Below are positions 1 to 7,818 of a stretch of 64,000 bases of DNA, piece by piece. The DNA comes from Bacillota bacterium (lineage in GTDB: Bacteria > Bacillota > Clostridia > Christensenellales > SZUA-584). Made by a program: the position numbers and the translations under genes. How positions within the stretch are numbered: the first letter of the stretch is position 1; every line of letters begins with the position of its first letter. The stretch covers positions 345,665 to 409,664 of the forward strand of contig JAEYKW010000015.1 of NCBI GenBank assembly GCA_023408075.1. Direction: 5' to 3'. The notes below the pieces were generated by a model. It had not been told where the DNA came from, searched no databases, and worked only from the letters and a program-made list of their open reading frames with translations.

Positions 1-2
1 CA

Positions 3-218
3 AACCAATACTGGAACGGCAGCTTTCCTTCGTATCAATATGTCTTGAAAGACATTCTGGATTCGGATATTGAGGGCGAACAAGCCGCCATTGCCCATTA
101 CACGCGGCTCATCAGCGAGATTGACGACGCAAGCTTTCAGGCGCTGTTCGCGCGCATTATACTGGATGAGAAGAAGCATATTGAAATCCTGAACGGATTG
201 TACACACAATACTTATAG
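3..218 (+). CDS. Ferritin-like diiron protein, C-terminal fragment
   Basis: The gene is cut by the window edge; 71 residues and the stop are visible. The fragment is all-helical, with SDIEGEQAAIAHYTRLI early and DEKKHIEIL near the end. This is the E...(D/E)xxH pattern of the last two helices of ferritin-like/rubrerythrin-type diiron proteins. The family binds two irons and acts in iron or peroxide handling. Which subfamily (rubrerythrin, bacterioferritin or manganese catalase-like) cannot be told without the N-terminus. Confidence 0.6.
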   Translation, partial: NQYWNGSFPSYQYVLKDILDSDIEGEQAAIAHYTRLISEIDDASFQALFARIILDEKKHIEILNGLYTQYL

Positions 219-274
219 CATTTGTTCCCGTTAGTAAAATTTTATTGCAGTATAATTCATGGTAAACTATATCA

Positions 275-306
275 AATAAAAACCCCGAATCTTATTCGAA
301 TCGAGG
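275..306 (-). terminator. Terminator of the aldo/keto reductase gene
   Basis: On the minus strand, CCTCGA pairs with TCGGGG (one G-T pair) across a loop of about 12 nt, followed directly by TTTTTATTTG. It lies 60 nt past the reductase stop. Confidence 0.6.
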
Positions 307-366
307 CTTCAAATTATTACTGCGAATCTCTGAACTATTGACTGCAAATAAGACGACTTTTCAGCC

Positions 367-1221
367 TCAGATATTCACAAACCCGAAAGTCATCTTATCA
401 GGGTCGGAGCCGTATCTTTTGTTTTGATTCAGCCCGTCGATAGCCGCCATATCGCCGTCCGACAGCGCAAAATCAAAGATATCGGCATTCTCAATGATGC
501 GCTGCTTCTTCACCGATTTCGGTATAATCGAAATCCCGTGCTGCAAATGCCACCGCAGCACAGCCTGTGCGGCACTCTTGCCGTATTTTTCGCCGATGGC
601 CGAAAGTATTTCCGGCGCTTCGCTTATGTGCCCGTGGAATATCGGGCCCCACGCCGTCACGATGATGCCTTTCTCCTTCGCGTACTGCCGCAGCTCTTCC
701 TGCGTATTAAACGGATGCAGCTCCACCTGATCAACGCTCGGCACAACGCCGTGCGCCACAATCAGTTCGTCTATATGGTGCGGCTTAAAATTGCTGACGC
801 CCACGCTGCGCACCTTCTGCTTATGCTTGAGCTCAAGCATCGCCTCCCATGTGGCCAACCTGTCGTCTCTGTTGAGCCCCGGCCAGTGAATCAAATAGAG
901 GTCGATATAATCCATGTCCAGCGCTTTGAGGCTGTTCTCACAGGCCTTTATCGTGCTCTGATAGCCTTGGTCGGCATTCCACAGCTTGGTTGTCAAAAAG
1001 AGCTGTTCACGCGCGACGCCGCTTTCACGTACCGCCTTGCCCACGCCCGCCTCGTTTTTATAAATTGCCGCCGTGTCCACGAGCCGGTAGCCGGCTTCAA
1101 GCGCCCAGCGGACACTGTTCTCCACTTCCTGTCCTTCCTGCGCCAAATACACGCCGAGCCCGAACCACGGCATCTGTACGCCGTCATTGAGCACGGCCTT
1201 ATCCTGTAAATCAAAACTCAT
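367..1221 (-). CDS. Aldo/keto reductase
   Basis: An NAD(P)H-dependent cytosolic carbonyl reductase of 284 residues, the usual length for the family. The TIM-barrel landmarks are present: GLGVYLAQEG near the N-terminus, the DTAAIYKNEAGVG segment with the catalytic Asp and Tyr, the Lys in LFLTTKLW, the His in YLIHWPG, the GVSNF signature, and the IIPKSV cofactor-binding segment near residue 235. It most resembles the AKR5 group (2,5-diketo-D-gluconate reductase/glyoxal reductase-like); the real substrate cannot be read from sequence. AAAGGA precedes the ATG. It is monocistronic, with its own terminator, and lies just outside the left end of the prophage. Confidence 0.93.
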   Translation of the reverse strand: MSFDLQDKAVLNDGVQMPWFGLGVYLAQEGQEVENSVRWALEAGYRLVDTAAIYKNEAGVGKAVRESGVAREQLFLTTKLWNADQGYQSTIKACENSLKALDMDYIDLYLIHWPGLNRDDRLATWEAMLELKHKQKVRSVGVSNFKPHHIDELIVAHGVVPSVDQVELHPFNTQEELRQYAKEKGIIVTAWGPIFHGHISEAPEILSAIGEKYGKSAAQAVLRWHLQHGISIIPKSVKKQRIIENADIFDFALSDGDMAAIDGLNQNKRYGSDPDKMTFGFVNI

Positions 1222-1337
1222 CGAAATTTCCTTTCATGCATTCAGTGTCTGCAACAGTATGGCTTTAAAATCTGTTGACGACATGATACTGCAAATATAA
1301 TGAGATGTCTATTATTCGCGGCTTTGATATAACAAAA

Positions 1338-1361
1338 CCCTTAAGCAAGTTTGCCTAAGGG
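1338..1361 (-). terminator. Original tRNA-Lys terminator, displaced by the prophage
   Basis: Arms CCCTTAGGCAA and TTGCTTAAGGG (minus strand), imperfect at one position, are followed by TTTTGTT. Before integration this hairpin would have lain just downstream of the tRNA-Lys 3' end. It is now separated from the gene by the prophage. Confidence 0.65.
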
Positions 1362-1366
1362 CTTAC

Positions 1367-1416
1367 GCCTGGTGACCCACCGGAGATTCGAACTCCGGAC
1401 ACCTTGATTAAAAGTC
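1367..1416. repeat. attL core repeat (3' half of tRNA-Lys)
   Basis: These 50 bp match 35601-35650 perfectly. They correspond to the tRNA-Lys 3' end (CCA, acceptor, T arm, variable region and part of the anticodon arm). The 5' half of a tRNA is absent here, so this is an attachment-site scar and not a second tRNA. Confidence 0.95.
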
Positions 1417-1538
1417 TCCATTTCTCTAAATCATGAAAACCGCATCATGAAGCGAAAATCCCTTTATAAAGCCATTTCATCGGCCTTTTAATGCTTTCAA
1501 TACTTGCATTATTTACATCGCTTTTTATGTTTTACTGT

Positions 1539-1563
1539 TTCTGATGCAGTAAAAATGCAGTAA
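1539..1563. repeat. Left copy of tandem ATGCAGTAA element
   Basis: A 25-bp sequence containing ATGCAGTAA twice, 11 bp apart, lies about 120 bp inside attL. The identical 25 bp occur at 35497-35521, 80 bp inside attR. Position and tandem layout suggest integrase arm-type binding sites; this is inferred. Confidence 0.6.
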
Positions 1564-1567
1564 AAAA

Positions 1568-1966
1568 TCACGAGTATTGTTGTTGATCGATTCTATGGTA
1601 CTGCCCGGTGAATATGAGTTCATATGCGATCTCGTCTGCCCGTTCCTCGGAGTGATCTCCCTCGTATGAAATAGCATAATGGTGCCCCATCTCATGGGCC
1701 AGAATATATAGCAGATCAATTGCGTCTTGGTCGATGTATATTTCTTTGCTTGCTTCAAAGTATACGCCAAAAGCTGTTTCATGTCCATGCTGTTTCGCAA
1801 TCGGCTCAAGGTCCTCATTTGATACAACATATACCGGTACGCCCTCTTTCTCAGCTAACTTAAGAATGTCCGCAGTACCAATCGGACAGCTTACAAACAT
1901 AAAGAAACAGATGGCCAGCGCCAATGTTAAGAGAAAAGCGATAACATACGGAATTTTAATCCTCAT
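1568..1966 (-). CDS. Membrane-anchored HExxH putative metalloprotease (prophage moron)
   Basis: About 132 residues from the chosen ATG, which follows GAGGGG. One N-terminal transmembrane segment (PYVIAFLLTLALAICFFMFV) is followed by a domain with AHEMGHHYA near residue 92, a zinc-metalloprotease HExxH signature, and a downstream EERADEIAYEL that could supply a third ligand. ImmA/IrrE-type minimal peptidases have the same layout, but no HTH is present. It lies beyond the lysis genes and after a terminator, next to attL, the usual place for lysogenic-conversion genes. A longer start at 2095 is possible but would run through that terminator and overlap the previous gene. The substrate is unknown. 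Confidence 0.6.
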   Translation of the reverse strand: MRIKIPYVIAFLLTLALAICFFMFVSCPIGTADILKLAEKEGVPVYVVSNEDLEPIAKQHGHETAFGVYFEASKEIYIDQDAIDLLYILAHEMGHHYAISYEGDHSEERADEIAYELIFTGQYHRIDQQQYS

Positions 1967-2007
1967 ATTTCCATACCCCTCAATATTACTTCTATCATCT
2001 TTCGAGT

Positions 2008-2043
2008 ACAAAAAAAGGGACTCCAAGCAGATGCCTGAAGTCC
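2008..2043 (-). terminator. End of the phage late operon
   Basis: On the minus strand GGACT pairs with AGTCC, with inner pairing (GGC/GCT), followed by CCTTTTTTTGT. It lies downstream of the holin-like gene. Confidence 0.6.
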
Positions 2044-2081
2044 ACTTTTTCAAGGACGTGCCGGGAGGAATCAAGTCGGCA

Positions 2082-2558
2082 CTATCCCTCATCATCAGTT
2101 TTGCTTGTCTCGGATATGTATGCTTTATCTGCCACTTTGCCTGCCTTCAGCCGGTCGATCAAGTCATGCACAAAGCCGCTGCCGCCGCCCACCGCAACGC
2201 CGGTCACGATCTGACCAGCAACATAAGACGCGGGCGTGAACCCGGTTAAGCCGAGTGCCTCAAAGATATTAACCTGGAACAAAATGCAGAGCGTGATGCC
2301 GATCCCGGACGATACCGCAAACCACACAATAGGCCACGCTTTACCGGGAGGACGCGGCGCCGCAGAATTTGCCGCTGCCTTAATCATATCCACAACTTTT
2401 TCAACGATGACGGCCAGCAGAACCACGGCTGCGACGTCGTCAAGCGAAGATGCGATACTGACCACGCCGACATCCGCCGCAAAAGCGACGGGAATAAAAA
2501 TGACCATCAGGACGATGGCCAGCAGAACTGTGATGATTACCATCTTTGTTTTTTTCAT
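2082..2558 (-). CDS. Phage membrane protein, probable holin
   Basis: 158 residues from MKKTKMV, chosen because AAAGGTAGG sits 8 nt upstream; an ATG 18 nt earlier lacks a site. Segments around residues 5-28 (signal-like, ending AFAAD), 42-58 and 77-100 are hydrophobic, with a possible fourth at 110-130. The tail is short and charged (RLKAGKVADKAY...TDDEG). Its size, membrane topology and place between a small membrane protein and the endolysin suit a holin or holin-like lysis protein. The family cannot be named with confidence. Confidence 0.55.
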   Translation of the reverse strand: MKKTKMVIITVLLAIVLMVIFIPVAFAADVGVVSIASSLDDVAAVVLLAVIVEKVVDMIKAAANSAAPRPPGKAWPIVWFAVSSGIGITLCILFQVNIFEALGLTGFTPASYVAGQIVTGVAVGGGSGFVHDLIDRLKAGKVADKAYISETSKTDDEG

Positions 2559-2565
2559 AGGATAC

Positions 2566-2805
2566 CTACCTTTCATTTCTTATTTCATCAATGCGATGGT
2601 GTGCAGATTTAGTGCTTTCCTCGCATATAACTAACCGCTCTTTAATTGCATTGCTTTTATCTTGCTTTGATTCGAGCCGTTGAATGTCGCCTTGGATTGC
2701 CGCGATTTGTGCGGATGTTTTCCCGCTCCAGCGCCCAACCAGCGCAACGTTTACTCCGATGCTGATCAAGATACCGACAAACGCAATGATTGCCGTTATA
2801 TCCAT
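2566..2805 (-). CDS. Small membrane-anchored coiled-coil lysis protein
   Basis: 79 residues: an N-terminal transmembrane helix (ITAIIAFVGILISIGVNVALV), then a charged amphipathic helix (IQGDIQRLESKQDKSNAIKERLVICEE). This resembles the small XhlA/hemolysin-type accessory lysis proteins, although in XhlA the membrane segment is C-terminal. It lies between the endolysin and the holin candidate, and its stop overlaps the leader of the next gene. Confidence 0.5.
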   Translation of the reverse strand: MDITAIIAFVGILISIGVNVALVGRWSGKTSAQIAAIQGDIQRLESKQDKSNAIKERLVICEESTKSAHHRIDEIRNER

Positions 2806-2818
2806 GCGTCACTTCCTG

Positions 2819-3955
2819 TCACGCGCCGGGAAACAGCGCGGCCCACGTTATCGGCCCGACGATGGCATCAACCTTCAAACCAAGCTCGCCCTGGCGCTTA
2901 GCGACGGCAGACGCTGTTAATGTGCCAAAGATACCGTCGCAATCTTTTTCGGAAAAACCAAGAGCGCGCTGCAACGCTTTCACATCGTCGCCGCGCATAT
3001 AATCATTGCGCGACAGGTAACGCCTGTGAATATAGCCGATTTGCCCAGCATACAAGACTCTCATATAATCGCCGTTTTTAAAAATATATGTAACAACGGC
3101 ACCTTTTGAAATGCGCGATACCGTTTCTCCGTTTGGCGTCTTTTGGAGTTTGGTATTGCTCGTGTTGACCGTATACGTCATCTTCAGCAGACGTTTTAAC
3201 TTCGGAGCGGGCTTCTGCGGTTCTCCAGGCAGATGAGCGCTTTCTTCGCCTAACAGCATGTTCCAAGTTGTTTTATTGATGGCTGTACCGTCGCCACTGA
3301 TACCCGCTTTAGATTGGAACGCCGCAAGCGCCGCCGATGTCTTCGGGCCCCAGTCGCCATCACAGCGGAGCTCAGCACTGTTGAAATTAAGCCACGCCTG
3401 CATGATCCGCACATCCATCTCGCTGGCCGTCGTCTGCCCTATGATAGGCACCGGATACTCAGCGGCATCAGCTTTAAGGCGTATAACCGCAACAATGGAG
3501 CCATCGCCGTATGAAATATCGGCAAGGCAAGCGTTTTCTCCCGGCTGCCTGGTATGGATGATTTGAGACGGATTGTCGCAACAAGATACATGCGTGATCA
3601 TGTTCTTTCTGTCGGTATTTTTGTCCCGACAATAAAAGATGATGTCGCCGGGCTCCCATGCAAACGTTTTATAAAAACCTTTAGGAGCCCAATAACCGCT
3701 TTTTCCGATATGGTCATACGAATCAGGAAATTTGAGATCAAACCCCTGCGCATAAACCTCGTACATGCTGGTCATGCTCTCGATTCCCCGCAGCGGGAAC
3801 AGTCCGGCAAGGTACATCGCATAGACATAGCCAGAACAATCCGTCTTCCCTTTTTTGAACCAATCGTAGCGGTATTCTTTGCTGTACTCCATGCCGATCA
3901 TGGCGTTCGCCCAGCGGAGCACCCTCTTAATAATTCTTTCTCTTGCTGTTTCCAT
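2819..3955 (-). CDS. Endolysin: NlpC/P60 peptidase with cell-wall-binding domains
   Basis: 378 residues. Start at METARE, with GTGAGG 6 nt upstream. Residues about 1-165 are an NlpC/P60 peptidase: Cys40 in TDCSGYV and His122 in ITHVSCC form the expected dyad, so it should cut peptide bonds in peptidoglycan stems. About 175-240 is a peptidoglycan-binding-1 module (MQAWLNFNS...CDGDWGPKTSAALAAFQ). About 260-315 is a bacterial SH3-like domain (TPNGETVSRI...YIHRRYLS). The C-terminus is a second peptidoglycan-binding repeat (VKALQRALGF...CDGIFG...TWAALFPG). It has no signal peptide, so release should need a holin. Confidence 0.9.
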   Translation of the reverse strand: METARERIIKRVLRWANAMIGMEYSKEYRYDWFKKGKTDCSGYVYAMYLAGLFPLRGIESMTSMYEVYAQGFDLKFPDSYDHIGKSGYWAPKGFYKTFAWEPGDIIFYCRDKNTDRKNMITHVSCCDNPSQIIHTRQPGENACLADISYGDGSIVAVIRLKADAAEYPVPIIGQTTASEMDVRIMQAWLNFNSAELRCDGDWGPKTSAALAAFQSKAGISGDGTAINKTTWNMLLGEESAHLPGEPQKPAPKLKRLLKMTYTVNTSNTKLQKTPNGETVSRISKGAVVTYIFKNGDYMRVLYAGQIGYIHRRYLSRNDYMRGDDVKALQRALGFSEKDCDGIFGTLTASAVAKRQGELGLKVDAIVGPITWAALFPGA

Positions 3956-3978
3956 CGTTATCCTCACTTTCACATAAT

Positions 3979-4001
3979 AAAAAAAGGCTTCAAGCCTTTT
4001 T
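3979..4001 (-). terminator. Terminator between tail and lysis genes
   Basis: A near-perfect palindrome on AAAAAGGCTT/AAGCCTTTTT with a T run on both strands. It separates the tail-fibre transcript from the lysis cassette, so the lysis genes may be reached by read-through or need their own promoter. Confidence 0.6.
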
Positions 4002-4019
4002 CAAAAACACAATCACTGT

Positions 4020-4556
4020 TTAAGCCTCTTCAACTGCATTAAGTATCTCACGAATCCGAGCCTGATTTTGAGCGGCTTCTGCGTCCAATGCGCTGATATC
4101 TTTGTCGAACTCAGCGCCCATTCGTTGAGCGCGTCCATACTGTGCGACCTGTATGTCATACCAATGAAACCATTGGTACAGTTCCGTGAGCTCGTGCAGC
4201 AACCATACTTTCGGATCAGGTTGCTGCGGTTCCGGCTCTTGTTCGAGACCCGCCACGATTTTTTCATCATGCGTCATTTCGCGGATGTCTTCACCATCAA
4301 TCACGCAGCCATCTGGCACCGTGAAGAAACCGTCATCGACCCTCTGTTGAAGCGGCTTAAGAATCCACTCCTCGGTATATTCTCCGATGTACCGTCCATT
4401 TTCAATTTTAGAATGCCGCATCTCACTAACTGAGAAAACTTCCTGTCCCGCGAATAATGGCGATTCGGCAAATGTTCCGGATGTGATATGAAAAGATGAT
4501 TCATGTACGCCCGTGATCCGTCCCCCGTCAACTGTTATTGCATAATGCATAATCAT
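4020..4556 (-). CDS. Phage tail-associated protein, unknown function
   Basis: 178 residues. The ATG overlaps the stop of the upstream tail gene (ATGA), with AAGGA 5 nt upstream. The N-terminal half is beta-rich (YAITVDGGRITGVHESSFHI). A proline/glutamate linker (EQEPEPQQPDP) precedes a helical C-terminus rich in aromatic and charged residues (LTELYQWFHWYDIQVAQYGRAQRMGAEF). Coupling to the tail-fibre gene suggests a distal-tail accessory protein or fibre assembly factor. No family is recognised. Confidence 0.5.
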   Translation of the reverse strand: MIMHYAITVDGGRITGVHESSFHITSGTFAESPLFAGQEVFSVSEMRHSKIENGRYIGEYTEEWILKPLQQRVDDGFFTVPDGCVIDGEDIREMTHDEKIVAGLEQEPEPQQPDPKVWLLHELTELYQWFHWYDIQVAQYGRAQRMGAEFDKDISALDAEAAQNQARIREILNAVEEA

Positions 4557-6013
4557 GCCGTCCTTTCCCAAGCATAAAAAGCTTTATATGGTGGTAGATT
4601 ACCGCTGTTACCTGTACCCGTGGTTCCAGTTATTCCGGCACCCACCCCACCATTTCCACCATATGAGCCGTCTTTTTGAAACCTTGCAGTATGCGCAGTT
4701 GGTGTATCTACAAAAATATTACCGGATACCACTCCCGTATCAAGCGATACCCTTACCGTATGTTCATGTGCCGCAAGTGCTGCATTGCCGCCCGTACTTC
4801 CTACAGGATAAACATCACCGGCGAAAAGCGGAAATACATCTTTTATTTGCGTCCATACACCACCGAAGCGCGATGCAGGAGATGTTGAGTTTCTCGAAAT
4901 AAAAACATCTCCGACATCGAAACGGGAGTTGCTGACAACCTTTGCTTCCAGCGCACCTATTCGAATCGTGTTTTCTTTGGTTTGTTTCTCCGTCGTAACT
5001 GCGATCTGCCCAAAAGTAATATTGAGATCATAAGGCTTTCCGGCTTCCCAAACGGGTTCTGCTCGGACAACGCGCAGACTTTGCCCCATTATTGTCACGA
5101 TGTCACCAAGAAAATAATCAACACCGAATTCAAACGGACCGTTTAAAACATCCACGCTGAACGTGTAGCTATTTTCTTCGGTGACAATGGCCGCCTTACC
5201 ATACACCTGCATTTCTAAAAAATCGGCCGTATTCCCAGCGTCCACAGCTGTTTCTCGGCGAGATACACCCGTTGCGCTTCCATACTGACCGATTACACGA
5301 GCGCCAGTAGAATCAACACCCAAAACATAGGCAAAATTCTTTATGCTTGTATTCCCGTCATTCTCTTCTCCGGATCGTATGTTATTGAATTTAAAATCAA
5401 AAATAACAGGACCATTTCCTTGACCGTTGCCAACGCTTCGATCAGAACCCTCGTAAATATCGATGACGACCTTTTTGTTATCGGCATCCAGAATCCATTT
5501 GATCCCGAGGCCGTCGATAGCAAGCAGTGTCATTATGTCGGCATCAAGCTGGGTTTGGTTTATCGTTACGTTGATCGTACTGCCCCTATCCTCATCCGAT
5601 GCGATTTCAATAAACGAAATATTGCGGTCAGTATCCGTGGCGCTTACAAGAGCCTTGGCCAGCAGGTCTTTCACGATATACTCAACCGTCTTTGCTGTAT
5701 AGGTGATTGGTGCCGTCGTCGTGTTCGATAATCGGCCGGCAGCGAGCCAGAGTACGTTTTTTGCTGTGACTGAAACCGTCTTGCCCTTCTCATCGTATTG
5801 CTTTGGCTCCTCTGTGATGATGAAAAGCTTTTCCAGATCATCATCCACATAAAACCAAGAGCCCTTTATCAGCTTGTCCGCATTGTTCTTGTTGGTCTTT
5901 ATGGTTATCGAAGCACTCGACGTGTCGCCATGGACCAGCGATGCATAACAGCTTTCATAATTGTCGATCAGCCCGGAAAATGTGAGAGTGCTATCAAAAA
6001 TCTTAATATCCAT
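4553..6013 (-). CDS. Tail protein with Gp37-like N-terminus and collar-like C-terminus
   Basis: 486 residues. The first 340 or so resemble the siphovirus Gp37-like (ReqiPepy6 type) tail proteins: IKIFDSTLTFSGLIDNYESCYASL at the start, then a mixed alpha/beta region with LDADIMTLLAIDGLGIKWI. The last 120 residues resemble tail-collar/fibre tips: GDVFISRNSTSPASRFGGVW, FPLFAGDVYPVGSTGG, HEHTV, then the glycine-rich TTGTGNSGNLPPYKAFYAWER. It is probably a baseplate or fibre component contacting the host surface. The next gene is translationally coupled. Confidence 0.7.
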   Translation of the reverse strand: MDIKIFDSTLTFSGLIDNYESCYASLVHGDTSSASITIKTNKNNADKLIKGSWFYVDDDLEKLFIITEEPKQYDEKGKTVSVTAKNVLWLAAGRLSNTTTAPITYTAKTVEYIVKDLLAKALVSATDTDRNISFIEIASDEDRGSTINVTINQTQLDADIMTLLAIDGLGIKWILDADNKKVVIDIYEGSDRSVGNGQGNGPVIFDFKFNNIRSGEENDGNTSIKNFAYVLGVDSTGARVIGQYGSATGVSRRETAVDAGNTADFLEMQVYGKAAIVTEENSYTFSVDVLNGPFEFGVDYFLGDIVTIMGQSLRVVRAEPVWEAGKPYDLNITFGQIAVTTEKQTKENTIRIGALEAKVVSNSRFDVGDVFISRNSTSPASRFGGVWTQIKDVFPLFAGDVYPVGSTGGNAALAAHEHTVRVSLDTGVVSGNIFVDTPTAHTARFQKDGSYGGNGGVGAGITGTTGTGNSGNLPPYKAFYAWERTA

Positions 6014-6015
6014 AA

Positions 6016-6921
6016 CTATCTCACAAACACGTCAATACGATCGATGGATGTTCCCATGGCCGAATAGCACTTGAGGTTTGTCGGTGATGTGATTTCAAAA
6101 ACCCTGTAGTGCAACGTCGAACCATACATATGTTGGATTAGTATCAAGCCACGATTCGTAATAGCTAAACCTGTTGCGGGGTTGAGCGGAATAACAGCTG
6201 ACCGAAACATAGCACTGTCTGCAGAATTTGCAGTGTAGATCATAAGCTCGTTATACCCGATTAACGAAGGAATGGAGACGTTCACTGCTGTAGATGTATC
6301 AATCGCTGCGAAGTTAACAATTTTTGTCCAGACTCTCTTCAGCATGATTTCTTGCAGCGCCGCTTCCACATTTTCTGCCGTGAAATATCCGCCCGCGTCG
6401 GATATCGCAACATTACCGGCACTAAGTGGAACCGGCGCATAAGTCAGCACCCGCCGATCCGTGTACGTAAAGCTCGTACTGGCTGTTGCTCCTGCGGGTA
6501 TGCGAACGTTAGCAAGGGGCATCTGGTATTGTGTCGCCGTTTGCGTGAGGCTGGGCAACTCCGGGGATACCGCTGCTGTGCCCTTTACGATCACAATGCG
6601 AGAATTGCGCACCCCTGCCGTCGTGTTGACTTCGAGCGCCACGATATCATAACGCGGGTTTGTCACATCGGCGGGATCGTGGGTGACCTGCTCAGCTGCC
6701 GAATATATTTCCGAACGGATACCCTCGGTATAAGCGACACCGAGTGCCACCTGGGATTTCATCGTCGCAGCCACAGCAGAAACCTGCATTGACGTGCCCA
6801 GCGCTGCGCCTCGCGTCGCGATACCGTTGGTGAATATCTCTCTGAAATTCGCATTGTAATCAGAATAATAATATGGTCTGTCCGTACCGGACGTCGGGTA
6901 AAATGATCCTTTAATAGACAT
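6016..6921 (-). CDS. Phage baseplate/upper tail protein
   Basis: 301 residues. ATG 6921 is chosen because GGGGG lies 7 nt upstream; an in-frame TTG 6 nt earlier is the alternative. The N-terminus (SFYPTSGTDRPYYYSDYNANFREIFTNGI) and the segment GMxVSAVAAT...LGVAYTEGIR resemble upper-baseplate or putative receptor-binding proteins of Gram-positive siphoviruses. PLSAGNVAISDAGGYFTAENVEAALQEI is a common linker motif in tail fibres. The C-terminal 100 residues are beta-rich. It sits between Dit and the Gp37-like protein. Confidence 0.6.
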   Translation of the reverse strand: MSIKGSFYPTSGTDRPYYYSDYNANFREIFTNGIATRGAALGTSMQVSAVAATMKSQVALGVAYTEGIRSEIYSAAEQVTHDPADVTNPRYDIVALEVNTTAGVRNSRIVIVKGTAAVSPELPSLTQTATQYQMPLANVRIPAGATASTSFTYTDRRVLTYAPVPLSAGNVAISDAGGYFTAENVEAALQEIMLKRVWTKIVNFAAIDTSTAVNVSIPSLIGYNELMIYTANSADSAMFRSAVIPLNPATGLAITNRGLILIQHMYGSTLHYRVFEITSPTNLKCYSAMGTSIDRIDVFVR

Positions 6922-6923
6922 GC

Positions 6924-7817
6924 TCAAACCCCCAAATAAAGATTTTTATATTTCAAAGTGACAGCTGCTTGATCAGCGCCAGAGTCAGCGGAAAGCGACA
7001 CCGTGCAGTTTCCAACCGGCAGACTAAAAAAAACGCTGTCCGGGTCAACGATTGAAAAGTCTTTTACTCTCGCTCCGGTCGATATGGTTTCAATATAAAC
7101 GTTCTTGTCACCATAGCCGGTGGTGATGATGAGTTTTTGGTCGGACGCCAGCACCCCGTTGAGTTCGATATATTCGCCGGTATCCACCAAAGTAATGCGC
7201 GGCTTTGTCGCCGCTCCGACCCATTCTATGATGAGCGGCGCAGGCACGTCGCCGATATTGTCGATGACTGTGCTTGCGCTTTCGATCGCTCCCAAATAAA
7301 ACGGAGTCCCTGAATAGAAATACTCTGAATCATTCCAAAAGAACGGATCAGTTAAGCCGACCAGCTCCACGCTTGCTTCCTCGATATCGTGCCAAAAGGG
7401 ATCAAAAGCCGTCATGCTCACGACGCCGATCATAGAATGGTAACCGAAGTTATCCCTGTCAGTAGAGAACGCGGGCTCTGCGTCGATCTTGACGGCCATT
7501 TCAATACCCTCTGTATAAAAGTCGTTCTCATAGATAAGCTTGCCGGGGCTTAGCTTGGGATTCATAATCCGTTTTACCGATCGGCGTTTCTGAAACATGT
7601 CGGCATAACCGTTGCCCATAATGATGCACGATGCCGTGACATCACGCATTTCAGTGAAAGCGGCCTCATAGTTGTACCCATCCTGTTGATACCCTTTGGA
7701 GGTTTGCGCCGTGTCAACCAACGGCGACATACTAAAGGATTTGAGCCTGTTCTGTGCCGAATTTGACGCCCAAGTTATTGATTCGCCAAGCGAATTAGTG
7801 TATATGATCTTTTCCAT
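6924..7817 (-). CDS. Distal tail protein (Dit)
   Basis: 297 residues. The start matches siphovirus tail/Dit proteins: the N-terminus reads (I)YTNSLGESITW, followed by MSPLVDTAQTSKGYQQDGYNY. MNPKLSPGKLIYENDFYTEGIEMAVK and FDPFWHD are also typical of the family. Dit forms the hexameric hub at the tail tip linking the tube to the baseplate. The gene lies directly after the tape-measure gene, its standard position. GAGGG precedes the ATG. Confidence 0.8.
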   Translation of the reverse strand: MEKIIYTNSLGESITWASNSAQNRLKSFSMSPLVDTAQTSKGYQQDGYNYEAAFTEMRDVTASCIIMGNGYADMFQKRRSVKRIMNPKLSPGKLIYENDFYTEGIEMAVKIDAEPAFSTDRDNFGYHSMIGVVSMTAFDPFWHDIEEASVELVGLTDPFFWNDSEYFYSGTPFYLGAIESASTVIDNIGDVPAPLIIEWVGAATKPRITLVDTGEYIELNGVLASDQKLIITTGYGDKNVYIETISTGARVKDFSIVDPDSVFFSLPVGNCTVSLSADSGADQAAVTLKYKNLYLGV

Positions 7818-7818
7818 C

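Noticed and set aside
424..1209. 261-codon plus-strand frame opposite the aldo/keto reductase
   Set aside because: It is the antisense of a well-defined enzyme gene, has no ribosome-binding site, and its product has a shadow-like His/Arg/Leu composition.
1367..1416. Second tRNA-Lys gene at the left prophage end
   Set aside because: Only the 3' half of the tRNA is present; the 5' acceptor strand, D arm and most of the anticodon arm are missing.
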